Shown here one piece after another: positions 1 to 9,020 of a DNA stretch of 10,824 bases. Origin of the DNA: Podochytrium sp. JEL0797 (Eukaryota; Chytridiomycota; Chytridiomycetes; Chytridiales; Chytriomycetaceae). The notes below the pieces were generated by a model. It searched no databases, had not been told where the DNA came from, and saw nothing but the letters and a program-made list of their open reading frames with translations. A program made the translations under genes and the position numbers. The DNA lies in contig JADGJG010000928.1 of NCBI GenBank assembly GCA_027596195.1, positions 1-10,824 on the forward strand, written 5' to 3'. Position 1 is the stretch's first letter. Each line of letters opens with the position of its first letter.

Positions 1-12
1 GCCAACCCGCTG

Positions 13-32
13 CCCCCCCCCCCCCCCCCCCC
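13..32. repeat. Homopolymer run of 20 C (G on the sense strand) in an NSF intron
   Basis: Twenty consecutive C lie inside the partial intron that follows NSF exon 7, 19 bases after the donor at 51. On the sense strand this is a G run, in principle able to form a G-quadruplex. Runs of this length are also hard to sequence and replicate, so the exact length may vary between reads or strains. Confidence 0.9.
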
Positions 33-51
33 ACCTCAAAAAAAAATATAC

Positions 52-1792
52 CTTGGCAGTATGCACGTTCAAAATCTGAACACGCCCCTCCTCATCCGGC
101 AACGAAATCTCCATCTTAATCTCCAATCTCCCCGGTCTCAACAACGCCTCATCAATCATATCCAACCGATTCGTCATCCCAATCACCAAAATATTGTTCA
201 AAGGATCGACTCCATCCATCTTGGACAACAACTGATTCACAACACTGTCCCCCACACCCGTCCCATCATTCTTGGACCCACGTTGCTTGCAAATCGCATC
301 GAGTTCGTCAAAAATGATAATATGGAGGGACGATTCTTCGCCGCGTGCTTTATATTCGGCTTCCGCGTCGGCAAAGAGTTTGCGAATGTTTTCTTCGGAC
401 GCGCCGACGTATTTGTTGAGGATTTCAGGGCCATTGACGATTTTGGGTTCCTTCGCGTTGAGCATTTTGCCGATTTGGCGCGCAATGAGGGTTTTTCCTG
501 TTCCGGGAGGGCTTTTTTGTTGCGGTGGTGGAGGAGGAGAGGGGGGGGGGCGTATGGTCAGTTTGTGGGTTTTTCTTTTATGATTTTTTTTCAACTCTCA
601 CCCGTATAAAATCATTCCCTTCACGTGCTGGATTCCGAGCTTTTCAACAATATGCGGCGGGAAGATACGCGACGCGAACGCACGTCTGAAAATTTGACTG
701 AATTCCTTGTCGAGGCCTCCAATGCCCATGTCTTCAAACTTGAAGTTGGGCTGGATGAGCGCAGTGGCGTGGCTAAGGGAGTTGAGGAATGAGAAAACGC
801 GCGTAACAACAAACAACAACGGTTTCTCCGTCCTCCCCAAACGCACCTCTTGGATCCTCCCTTCAGTTTGATGTTGGAATCAGGAGACTTTTGGAGGTTG
901 ATGTTAGTCTGGTCCATCAGGATTCCGCGGAATCCTTGGCCTGTGTTTTTTCGTTCAAGGACAACACGGGTCAAGACGTCGATATTTTTTCCAAACGCGG
1001 GGGGATGCTCTCAAAAAATTCCACGTTACCTGCAGCAGCAGCAGGCGCTCCAGCCGCTTGCCCGCCCTGAATCGTTTTAAAGTCCACCGTTTCGGCCGAC
1101 ATGACGGCACCCATGAAATTGAAGCCGTGGTAATCGAATACAATCTTTTGTCCCACCGCGAGCATCAGGCCGTTGAAGGACTGTTTTTGAGGGGAGGTTG
1201 CAAAGAGGGAGGATTGAGTAACGAGGAGGTGAGGAGAGAGTGTGTTGAATTTTCGCGTTGCACCTGCAGAAGTGTCTTGGTCATGTCGTCGCCGTCAAAT
1301 GTTTCCTCAGCGGCAACGCCCTTTCTGACGTACGAAACCTGGGTTCACTTCTCTTTAGTTCCTAGGGTTGAGTAGGATCCGGGATCGCTGGTCCCCCCAA
1401 ACCTGAATATTGACGTTCGACAGGTAACAGTTCATATCCGAAAACGGATCATACACGGCCACATGCACGTCCTGGTTCAGCGACAGCATGGCCCATTGGC
1501 GCTGGATGTTGGACACGCCAATCTGGCCTTGCGGCATCTCATTGATGGGTCTGTTTGGGTTTCCCGTAATGAGTTTTGTTGGGATGGGTGATGCTAATTT
1601 GAGAAAGGGGGGTTACTTGATCGTGAAGACAAACTGCCGCTCCACAATAATGTATCGGATCTGTGGGTTGAAGTCGCGCGCGCTGACGATGGCGCAGTTG
1701 GTGAGCGCGAGCTCGTTGCCCGGGGTTTTGGTTATGATCATCTCTCTGGCGTGGATTTTCTTTCGCTCTCGATTTGTTCGGCCGCTTGGCAT
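52..1792 (-). CDS. SEC18: NSF/Sec18 vesicle-fusion AAA+ ATPase, 3' part missing
   Basis: This hexameric ATPase, with alpha-SNAP/Sec17, disassembles SNARE complexes after membrane fusion. Seven exons join in phase: 1792-1617, 1550-1403, 1338-1264, 1180-1030, 940-847, 772-602 and 511-52. They give 425 residues: the SNARE/SNAP-binding N domain (about 25-215) and most of the D1 ATPase. The D1 ATPase shows Walker A GPPGTGKT (272-279), Walker B IIIFDELD (336-343), sensor-1 TN (385-386) and the arginine-finger segment LLRPGR (395-400). The DELD form of Walker B is the fungal type. The frame stays open to a gtatat donor at 51, so D2 lies beyond the left edge. Introns are 64-90 bp; the second has an atypical gtttgg donor. 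The start is uncertain: Met1 (1792) gives a basic 17-residue leader, while Met18 (1741) sits just before the conserved region. Family assignment is very secure by recognition of N-domain and D1 motifs; exon edges are inferred. Confidence 0.95.
542..550. repeat. Short G run inside NSF intron 6
   Basis: Within intron 6 (601-512) the plus strand has a run of ten G spanning about 541-550. On the sense strand this is a C run that leads into a CT-rich tract before the acceptor at 513-512. It extends the polypyrimidine character of the 3' end of the intron and is probably no more than that. Confidence 0.6.
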
Positions 1793-1831
1793 TTGGCATA
1801 GACATTGTAAATTAAAGTATTCTACTCCTTT
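1793..1831 (-). promoter_or_regulatory. 39-bp intergenic gap with two out-of-frame ATGs upstream of NSF
   Basis: Only 39 bp separate the acyltransferase stop codon (1834-1832) from the inferred NSF start (1792). The gap holds ATGs at 1805 and 1799 in the same frame, one base out of register with NSF; that frame stays open for 88 codons. A TATA-like gataaaaagg overlaps the stop codon of the upstream gene (about 1837-1828). If it directs initiation about 30 bp downstream, transcripts would start near 1800 and could skip the first ATG. The promoter reading is inference; the spacing and ATGs are seen directly, given the gene models. Confidence 0.4.
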
Positions 1832-3320
1832 TTATCTCCCATTTCCAACCACCCCTCTTCTCCAAGTTGCCACATTCACATCGCGAGGCGCCGTCTGTTT
1901 TCGATCCTGTTCGCGTATCCTCATCATCGTTTCAAATCGAAAGGTGGGGTCGTGGCTCGATTCAGCGGGACGACACAGAACCCACGTGAGATTCTGTCGC
2001 CATCCGCCTAAGTCAAAGGGGTTCACGGATCCGTCGTGTCGGTTATATCGTTTTCGAATCTGAAAATCGGGAGCGTGTGTTTAGAATACCGAGAACCAGA
2101 TCATTCACAAAAAAACAAACAGCAACTCACGTCTTCATGCGTCGTGATATTCTTTGCAGAAATCATAATATGATACACAAACATTCCCCCCAACGCCAAC
2201 GAAAACATTCCCGTCATAAACACCAACACCGCAGGCACAGGATTCAACTCCATCGCCGACAACCCCGCCAACCCATTCTGCCCAACCGACAAATCGTTGG
2301 ACGCGAGCGCCAAATCCACGATACAGAAAATGCACGCAAACATGGACAACATCCACGTCCAGAACAAAAAGTTGACGAAATGGCGGTAATTGTGTTTTCC
2401 GATACAGTTGCCTGTCCAGGGGCAATGGTGGTCGTGGTTTTCGACGCATCGGTTGCAAGTGCGACAGTGCGACGCTCGCGGGGGTCGCCAGATTTGACAC
2501 GAGTAGCAGTATTTGACTTCGACGGGGATGTCTTTGATGTACACAACAATCGAGTCTTGATATACGGGTCGCGTGATGGGACCACTCGATTCGACGTGGA
2601 TGAATGGATAATTTGCTGGGAGTTGTGGACCGGCAGACGGAGGATCAGGAGAAGTCAATGGATCAGGAGCGGGGGTTGTGGAGGAAATGAATTGGGTGGG
2701 CTCGCTGGTGGATTGATTCGGCGGGATTTCGATCTGGAGCTTGAGGAATCAGAGCACAGCCCCCCAAAAACACACACAGGAGCTTACAACTGCAACCGAA
2801 TCCTGCAAAGTACGTGGTTGTGTTTGTTGCTGAACAGGCGGAGGTGGATCCACGGCCATGGGGACGAGATTGAGTGGCAGGTATCCCGGATCAGTGAGCG
2901 ATGTTTTGCACAGATGGACGATGGAAGCCAGCCACAGCCAAGCAAAGATGGGAACCAGTGCAATAGATACTCTCTCAACAAGGGTGGGCAATCTGGGAGT
3001 GGATCAGAGCCAAGAATAACGAAGCATAAACAACGCACTCACGCATACGCCGCAAACAGGGCCGAAAGCCCCGAAATCAAAACGATCGCCACGACAAAAA
3101 CACCGCAGTCTTTGCGCAGAAAGAACCACTTGAGACGGACCATCAGGGAATGCGAAGGCCCCGGAATCCCAGGTTTTGTTGCCCTGTCAACACCGTCCAC
3201 AAGGGGCCGCAGAGGAGGCGGTGTGTCATCGCATTCGCCAGCAATCAGCTGTTGCTGTGAGGATGACGGGACTTGGATGCGGTGCGCAGCGGGTTCGCCG
3301 TCGCCAAGGGGTGGGGGCAT
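1832..3320 (-). CDS. DHHC-type protein S-acyltransferase (Erf2-like)
   Basis: This is an integral-membrane palmitoyltransferase that attaches fatty acids to protein cysteines. Erf2 relatives act on Ras at the ER/Golgi together with Erf4. The exons are 3320-3043, 2992-2788, 2733-2131 and 2059-1832, giving 437 residues. Membrane segments fall at about 73-92, 101-121, 280-303 and 326-352. The DPG motif (127-129) follows the second. The cysteine-rich domain runs from about 236: CYSC (237-240), H250-C251, C254, C257, then DHHC at 262-265 with C265 as the expected catalytic cysteine, and C271. A TTHE motif (358-361) and NPFD after the last junction are typical of the family. The acceptor of the second intron could be at 2740 instead of 2734, adding two residues. 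The linker between DPG and the zinc domain is long and Pro/Ser/Thr-rich. The family is certain; the Erf2 subtype is inferred from the [10 protein letters not shown] stretch. Confidence 0.94.
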
Positions 3321-3421
3321 TTGATTTGCGACGAAAAAATCGAAACAGGATTTTGAGCGTCCTGCGAAGTGCGACCTGTCAGCCCAGAAAATGAATCAAT
3401 TGAGCAACCCCGCTTTATCGT
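3321..3421 (-). promoter_or_regulatory. 101-bp intergenic gap upstream of the acyltransferase
   Basis: The gap lies between the Clf1 stop codon (3424-3422) and the acyltransferase ATG (3320-3318). It must contain or overlap the promoter of the downstream gene and the 3' end of the upstream one. No ATG occurs in it on the minus strand, so the first ATG of any transcript starting here is the annotated one. I see no clear TATA element or terminator. Confidence 0.35.
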
Positions 3422-5955
3422 TCAATCATCCTCTTCATCCTCCTGCTCCCCATCGTCGCTGCCGTCACGCTTGCGCTTCGAACTACTCTCACCCTGCTCC
3501 TGAGGGGCCTCGTTCTCTGACTCTTCATCCTCCGAATCCGACTCATCATCCGAATCCACCAATCCCATCTTGAGCTTCTCCTTCCATGCATGCGCCATCT
3601 CAAACAGCTTCAAGTTGGGACGCTCCGTCTCGTCATCAGGGAACAGGTAATCGTTGTACTCCTCCCACGCGCCACTCTCCTCCCCATCCTCTCCCACCAC
3701 CTTTCTGCGCTTCTTGACCATCCGCGGTACCTTGCCCTCCACAGCCTTGGCCCCTTCGGCATCCCCAAACGACTTTTCAAACTCGCGCCATGTTTCCACC
3801 AAAAATGCGCGGTCCGCCTTCTCCCCCTTGCGACGCAACGTGTCGTACCCCCTCGCAAACACTTTCCGCACAGCTTCCAACCGATCCACCGGCTCCTCTC
3901 CGTTCACGGGGTTACCATACTCGAACCGCGCATACGCGATCCAGACCTTGACATGTTCAGACCGGTCCAAGAGTCTCTCGTACAGGCCCTTGGCGCGTTC
4001 GTACTCCTCCTCCTCAATCTCAACGTCAATGTACGACTTCCACAGAATCTCGGGCATCTCGAGCTCTTCCTGTCCGATCGCGATTTCGAAGATCCCGCGA
4101 CACCGTTCCATATCGCCGACACTCTTTTCGACGTTCGCGAACCGCACCCACGCAGCACTGTTGCCGCTGTTCCATGTGAGGTACTTTTCGTACAGCGTGC
4201 GCACGCGGTCTACTTCCTGCAGCTTGAGCTCCAACTCAATGTACCCACGGAACAACCGGTCCTTTGGACACATTCCAATACTCGTGCCCAGACACTTTCT
4301 GAACCCTCCAAAGTCTTCCTGCCGAATCAAAAACTTGGCATAGTTGAGCCACACCTTGGCGAACGTGAACTGCTTGTGTGGGATCAAGTTCAAACACTGC
4401 GTGTAGATTTGCTTCGTGCGGTCAAAATCTTTGGCCACTTTTTCCTCCCATACAGCGTAAAACAGCCACAGGTAGATGTAGCGGCGCCAGAAGCGTTTTT
4501 CTTTTGTGAGGGGTACTTGGGCGATGGCGCGTTCGTAGCAATCGCGGATGCGGGGGAAGTCGGAGGTGGATTCTTCGAGGCGCGTGTAGTCGAACCAGAT
4601 ATCGTAGTCGTTGGGGTTGATGGCGATTTCCTATGGTTATCAAGAGGACAGCGATCAGTTTTTCAGGATAAAACAAAGGACAATCTGCGCGTTGACACTG
4701 GATCTTCCTGATGCTGCCGTGTTCCATCATTCACCGCATTCGGTTCTAATGAGTCGAATGATGTGCGCTCGACGCACATGGCGAGGGGGTGTCGACGACG
4801 AAAAATGACATCGCTACGCTCGCTTTCTCGCTTGAACAATTACCTCCTCATATTTCACCCTCCTCTTGGTCACAATCACGTCCTCGATCCCTTCCCTGCC
4901 TCCGTACTGCTTCTCAAACTGCGAATATACGTTGTGCAAGTTCTCAGCTTTGCTCTTGGCCAGTCGCGACATCGCGTATTTGTAGATGGCACGAGCACGG
5001 TCAATTTCCTTGAGACGCGTTTCGAATTTGGCGAACGAGATGTACACGTTTTGATCGACGTGTTCTTCTCCGAGGGTTTCAATGCAGGATTCGTAGATTT
5101 CGCGGGCGAAGTCTGGTGCGACAGAGACAACAAGAGTATTAAACATTAATTCTAAAGATAAAGTCGGCTGGGCGTTCTTACCAGTCCTCCCGATGGATTC
5201 CTCAAACTTGGACCACTTGAGCCAGTTTTTCGGCTGCGGATGGCACGACACGAAGCGCTGATACACGGCTCTCGCCTTCGCATTCTCGTTGTATCTCTTC
5301 TCGAGTTTGATGTAGGCCAACCAGGCATCCTCCGACGGTTCCCAGGCCATCCAGCGTTCAAAGACTTGGCGACATCCCGCCACGTTGTCGATGACCTCCT
5401 CCATGTACGTGTATTTGTACCAGAAGAGGTCGACGCGGGGGAGGATGGCAACGGCGCGGTCAAAGATGTTTCGGGCTGTGACGGGATGTGAGACGACGTT
5501 GGCAAAAACAAGTTGGGCAACGCACCCATGTTGACGTTCTTGTGCTTCATCTCCATCTCGGCGTACTTGACCCACAACATCTGGTTGCGGTGCTCGACAT
5601 CGAGGGAGCGTTCGAAGACGGAGCGCGCGCTGCAACAACAAACAGGTTCAGAACCGCACAACTGCGCACACCCCTCCTACCGCTCAAGCTCCTTCTGGCT
5701 CTCCTCCCAGGCGGCATATTTGAGCCAGGTGCCAATGTGGTTGCGGTTCTTGCGGATGGCATCCTCGAAGCCCTTGCGCTTCTTTTGGCGGTAGTCGTTG
5801 AGCTCCTCGAGATCGGCAATCTTCTGCTTGGGCGGCACATGCGCAACCTCGCTACTACGCTCCTGGGCTTCGCGGAGGAGCTGCTCCGCGGTGATTTGCA
5901 CGGTGGCAGCGTTCTTGTTCTTGACCTTGCTGGTGCGGCCTTGTGTGGTGGACAT
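3422..5955 (-). CDS. CLF1: Crooked-neck/Clf1 pre-mRNA splicing factor (HAT repeats)
   Basis: This nuclear scaffold protein of the Prp19-associated (NTC) complex is needed for spliceosome assembly and activation. Five exons join in phase: 5955-5681, 5629-5526, 5475-5182, 5112-4844 and 4630-3422. They give 716 residues, close to family length. The N-terminus has the conserved segment [12 protein letters not shown] (19-30). At least fourteen HAT-type motifs follow, such as [10 protein letters not shown] (76-85), [10 protein letters not shown] (144-153), [10 protein letters not shown] (325-334) and [10 protein letters not shown]. The C-terminus keeps the family's KKRRKV, then [12 protein letters not shown]. 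It ends in an acidic, Ser-rich tail (about 671-716) with a basic KRKR patch. Introns 1-3 are 51, 50 and 69 bp; intron 4 is 213 bp. Intron 3 is a multiple of three and has no stop in frame, so its retention would add 23 residues between HAT repeats. The start ATG is the first in frame and matches the family N-terminus. Confidence 0.97.
4650..4735 (-). ncRNA. Weak candidate C/D-box snoRNA inside Clf1 intron 4
   Basis: On the intron sense strand, ATGATGG (4730-4724) resembles box C (RTGATGA) with one mismatch at the last base. CTGA (4658-4655) matches box D, 76 nt from the start of box C to the end of box D. The flanks GGTGA (4735-4731) and TCGCT (4654-4650) can pair over five positions, two of them G-T wobbles, as a terminal stem. 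The total, 86 nt, is a normal size. I could not find convincing C' or D' boxes, and the stretch before box D is A-rich, a poor guide. Such short motifs occur often by chance, so this is a hypothesis only. Confidence 0.15.
4761..4779. repeat. Inverted repeat, 7-bp arms, in Clf1 intron 4
   Basis: Arms atgtgcg (4761-4767) and cgcacat (4773-4779) are perfectly complementary around the five-base spacer ctcga. It lies near the 5' splice site side of the 213-bp intron, the longest complete intron in the window. In RNA it could form a small hairpin. No function is shown; an arm of this size can arise by chance. Confidence 0.4.
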
Positions 5956-6223
5956 CGAAGAAAAATATGGGGATGAAATTGCTGGAGAGTCTGCCCAGAA
6001 AAGAGAAAGAATACTACTCTTTTATCCTCCTGTCCTCCTTTCCCCTCTCTCTCCTCTCCTTTTTCATCAGCGAAAGTATTTACGCGGAATTTTTTGAGGT
6101 GAAACGAAGTCCTCGCAGGAAGCGGTCAGCGATCGGCCCGTCCAGTTCCAAGGCAGCCTTGGTACCCATTTTGGCGTTATTACGATTTGCGCGCGGGTGT
6201 ATGCGGCCTTTATGGAATATATT
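5956..6223 (-). promoter_or_regulatory. Intergenic region upstream of Clf1, purine-rich tract and TATA-like site
   Basis: This 268-bp gap holds the 3' flank of the glycosyltransferase gene and the presumed Clf1 promoter. On the minus strand a purine-rich tract (about 6067-6021) ends in a TATA-like gataaaag (6028-6021), 66 bp before the Clf1 ATG. Further upstream an odd palindrome ccaaggc-a-gccttgg (6148-6162) and a 29-codon ORF (6169-6080) are present. An ATG at 6067 is out of frame with Clf1; a start site set by the TATA-like element would exclude it. Base patterns are seen directly, promoter function is inferred. Confidence 0.35.
6080..6169 (-). other. 29-codon ORF upstream of Clf1 (possible uORF)
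   Basis: An ATG at 6169 opens a frame of 29 codons ending at TAA (6082-6080), 124 bp before the Clf1 start. The predicted peptide begins MGTKAALELDGP and has no similarity that I recognise. It would matter only if the Clf1 transcript starts upstream of 6169, or if the glycosyltransferase mRNA extends through it. An ORF of this length is expected by chance at this base composition. Confidence 0.15.
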
Positions 6224-9020
6224 TCAAACAACACCCAAACACGTTGAACACTCAAGTTTCAAATCAAACAGCCGCGCATCATCATTTGCAAACAAACGAA
6301 AATCCTGTCGTGCTGCCTCGAAAATGATTCGCTCATTTTTTCCGGCCAGCCCACGAACCAGATTCCGGAACGAAACATCTGCACACCCACCGCATCCGTC
6401 TACCGCATCGCGTGTATTCTTGGACAACGATTTCTGATACATTCCGAGAAATCGCGTGTGGAATATCCCTCCTCCGAACCCCAACCCAGAATCCTCCCCA
6501 CTCCCAAACTCAATGATTCGATCATATCTGCTCGTCTGAAACTGTCGAATCGAACGCGTCATATCCTCCGGATATACATTCACATCCTCGCCCAAATGCA
6601 CGACGCACGACGTCTTGATTTCCTTGACAGCCAAGAAGCGGTTGTTGGGACTGAATGCGGTTGGTTGAATCACATGCACGGGGATCTCGGTCGTTGCGTT
6701 TCCAAACGGAGAAACATGGGGAACGAGTGCCGTCACGTTCTCGTTTGAATTCCAAATCACCACGATTGAGTCGAGCAACGGATGCGTGTGGTAGTGCAAC
6801 ACGCGTTTCCAAGTCACTTGAGTGCGATCTTGGACAAAGAGAACAAGTGTGCATTTGTCCATTTGGTGCAACTTTTTGGTGTACACGAGCGATTTGGACG
6901 TTTTGGCTTCTGCGAATTGGAAGTTGAAGAGCGGCAGTTCTGCTACAGGTGAATGCTTTGATTCAAGGGGAAGCTCTGAGTGGTGGGCGTCATATTGCGT
7001 TGGAGGGAACAGAAACACGCGTCCAAATTCCGCCAAATACCGGGCCAAAAATTTATCCCACCTTGCGGTTGCATCCCACTGATTCACGGCAGAATCGTAC
7101 AACATGGGGTCGAAATCGGCGGGTAAGCTGTGGAACCACGACACGAAGTCCGACCAATGTGATGGACTCACTATCATTCCATCTGCTGGTGGGTGCTGGA
7201 GCAGGAATGGGCTTTCAGTGGGAGATGATTTCCATGCATTGTCTGTTGATGCGTCGTGTTGGATAGGATGTAGCGATATTCCCATCAGAATCGACTTTTG
7301 GCGAACTGTGTGCAGATAATCGTGCGTTACTTGATGGGCATACTCGAGAAAATTCTGCTCCACGGCCAATATGCTTTCGGGAAGAAAGACGGCATATTCG
7401 GTAGGAGAATTAGGAAACCACGCGTCCAGCACAGTTTGCACCGGTCCCTTTCGTTTCGTGTTGACGGTCAGAGAAACGCCGCCGTGAACAGAAGAACGGC
7501 CCCGAATGCTTCTCAACCGACGAATAAATTCGCCCGCCTCCAGCACTTCTCGATTTTCCACGTGAACGCGAATATCCACCCTGTTGCGAATTCGCGTTGC
7601 ATTCTCCATGGAATTCCATAACTCAGCAAACGCGTCCATGTCCTCAAGACTCGTAAACAGGTGCACCACGAAGTCGAGCATCCCCCCCTGGCTTCTTCGA
7701 AGCAGTTGAAATTCTCGCACCTCTTTCTCCTTAAACTGATTGCGAATCCACGTGTTATTGGCGAGAATCGGATGCGAGAGGTCATAAAACTCTGCCATTC
7801 GATTCAAAACATCCCATCGGTTATAGAATTTGTGCGGTTTCCGACCCGACGCAACCTCTTCCAGGGTAGGCACGTCGTGAACCTTCTCTGCCTCCCACAC
7901 CACATCCTCCTGCCTCAGCTCGCGTCCAAATCTCTGCCCAGGATTCACCAACCCTTCCGCCAAGAAGGCCACAAACGGTCGATTCATTTCATACTCGTAT
8001 GGATGTCGTGACTCGTCGTGCACAATCAAGCCCTCCGCGTTCCGAGTTGCCTTCTTTTTGTTGCGATGTTTGGGTGACACGTTCGAAATGGACACGAGGT
8101 TTGCGTATTCAATTGCGTTCAAGCGGATCGCTGCGCCGCGGAATGTGAGCGGGGCAAAGAGGGTGAGGAAGTGGGCGCAGAGGGACCAGTCGCCTTGGAA
8201 TCCGCCTTCCCCACGTGGGGAGTATGGAATGAAGAGGGAGACAACAGAGTGATGGTAGAGAACCATACCCGAATCGAAACCTAAGAGTGGTATATATTCG
8301 GTGAGAAGGGGTCGGTTGAAAATAATTGCATCATTTTCACCTGTCAAAACATTCACGGGGTCCGTTTGGAACGGTTTTTGACTCTTCATCCCCGAATACA
8401 TGCGATCACCAAACTCCCACGGAAACCCTGCCACTGCAGGCTGATACTCCAACAACAACTGCGTCAACACGCGATCCAACGACCGCGTATCGCGGGACGC
8501 GCCCTTGACGCGAAACGCGAGATCATCGTCGTGTGTAAAGATGTACTCGCATTTGTGTGTGCGTTGGACTGTCGATAGCAGCATGTGGATTCCTTGGGCC
8601 CATGTGTGCGGGGTCGCTGAGGGTATGAAGTGGAGGTTGGAAGGGAGTGGGTGTGGGGGAGAGGTCGAGTTGGTAGAGCCCCAGATGTACCAAAAAGAAG
8701 GAAACGCGTTGTTCCACATGGCATGGGAGCGGATCGCGTCTTGCTGGTTTTGGGCGTTGCCGAGGATGCAGACGTGGTGCCAGGGGAGGAGGAGTGGCGG
8801 ATTTGCGGTGTAATGTTGAAGGTCTTGGGAAGGTTTGCAGTTGCATTCTGGTTCGTTGTTTGATGTGTGCGCATGAGAATCATGAACAGAAAGAAATTAA
8901 ACACGTCCGTTTTGGTGGATAGTCAAGATCATGTGCGTGCTCGATCTCACCGTTTTCCACCGGTGCCGAAAGCGAAGCAGTTGCAAGAGCAAGTATTCGG
9001 ATACATGGAAGAAGTCGCAT
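6224..9020 (-). CDS. Secretory-pathway protein with three glycosyltransferase-like modules
   Basis: Exon 1 (9020-8951) encodes a signal-peptide-like start, MRLLPCIRILALATASLSA. A 103-bp intron follows, then exon 2 (8847-6224); together they give 897 residues. Module 1 (about 49-290) looks like a GT-A fold: CILGN near its start, then FTHDDDLAF with the metal-binding type DDD at 130-132. I do not recognise its family. Module 2 (about 413-639) resembles plant and algal GT2-like proteins (LDAWFPNS before the usual DXD site), but at that site it reads FLPES (511-515). Module 3 (about 688-870) resembles the GT64 domain of exostosins: IVVIWNSNENV (718-728), NNRF (758-761) and CADVSFRNLV (845-854), matching the CEDIAMNFLV element. 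Its DXD position reads LGED (775-778). A role in Golgi/ER glycosylation is inferred; substrate and activity are unknown. Exon 2 is open over 2.6 kb and the splice phase fits, so the model is sound although the exact start is inferred. Confidence 0.8.

Noticed and set aside
61..609. 182-codon plus-strand frame opposite NSF
   Set aside because: It is antisense to the conserved D1 ATPase exon and has no recognisable domain.
1539..1805. 88-codon minus-strand frame overlapping NSF exon 1
   Set aside because: As a protein gene it fails: it runs one base out of register with the NSF N domain and through an intron. It is kept only as a pair of upstream ATGs.
2077..3324. 415-codon open frame on the plus strand opposite the acyltransferase gene
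   Set aside because: Its product is low-complexity, rich in Arg, His and Gln, with no domain. It crosses the introns and exons of a clear DHHC gene and is explained by base composition of the sense strand.
3590..4711. 373-codon open frame on the plus strand opposite Clf1
   Set aside because: It is antisense to an exon with unambiguous HAT repeats; the product shows no domain. Biased codon use in the sense strand keeps the antisense free of stops.
6148..6162. Odd palindrome ccaaggc-a-gccttgg as a terminator hairpin
   Set aside because: The one-base loop cannot form a normal hairpin, and hairpin terminators are not expected in this nuclear DNA. It may be a protein-binding dyad, without evidence.
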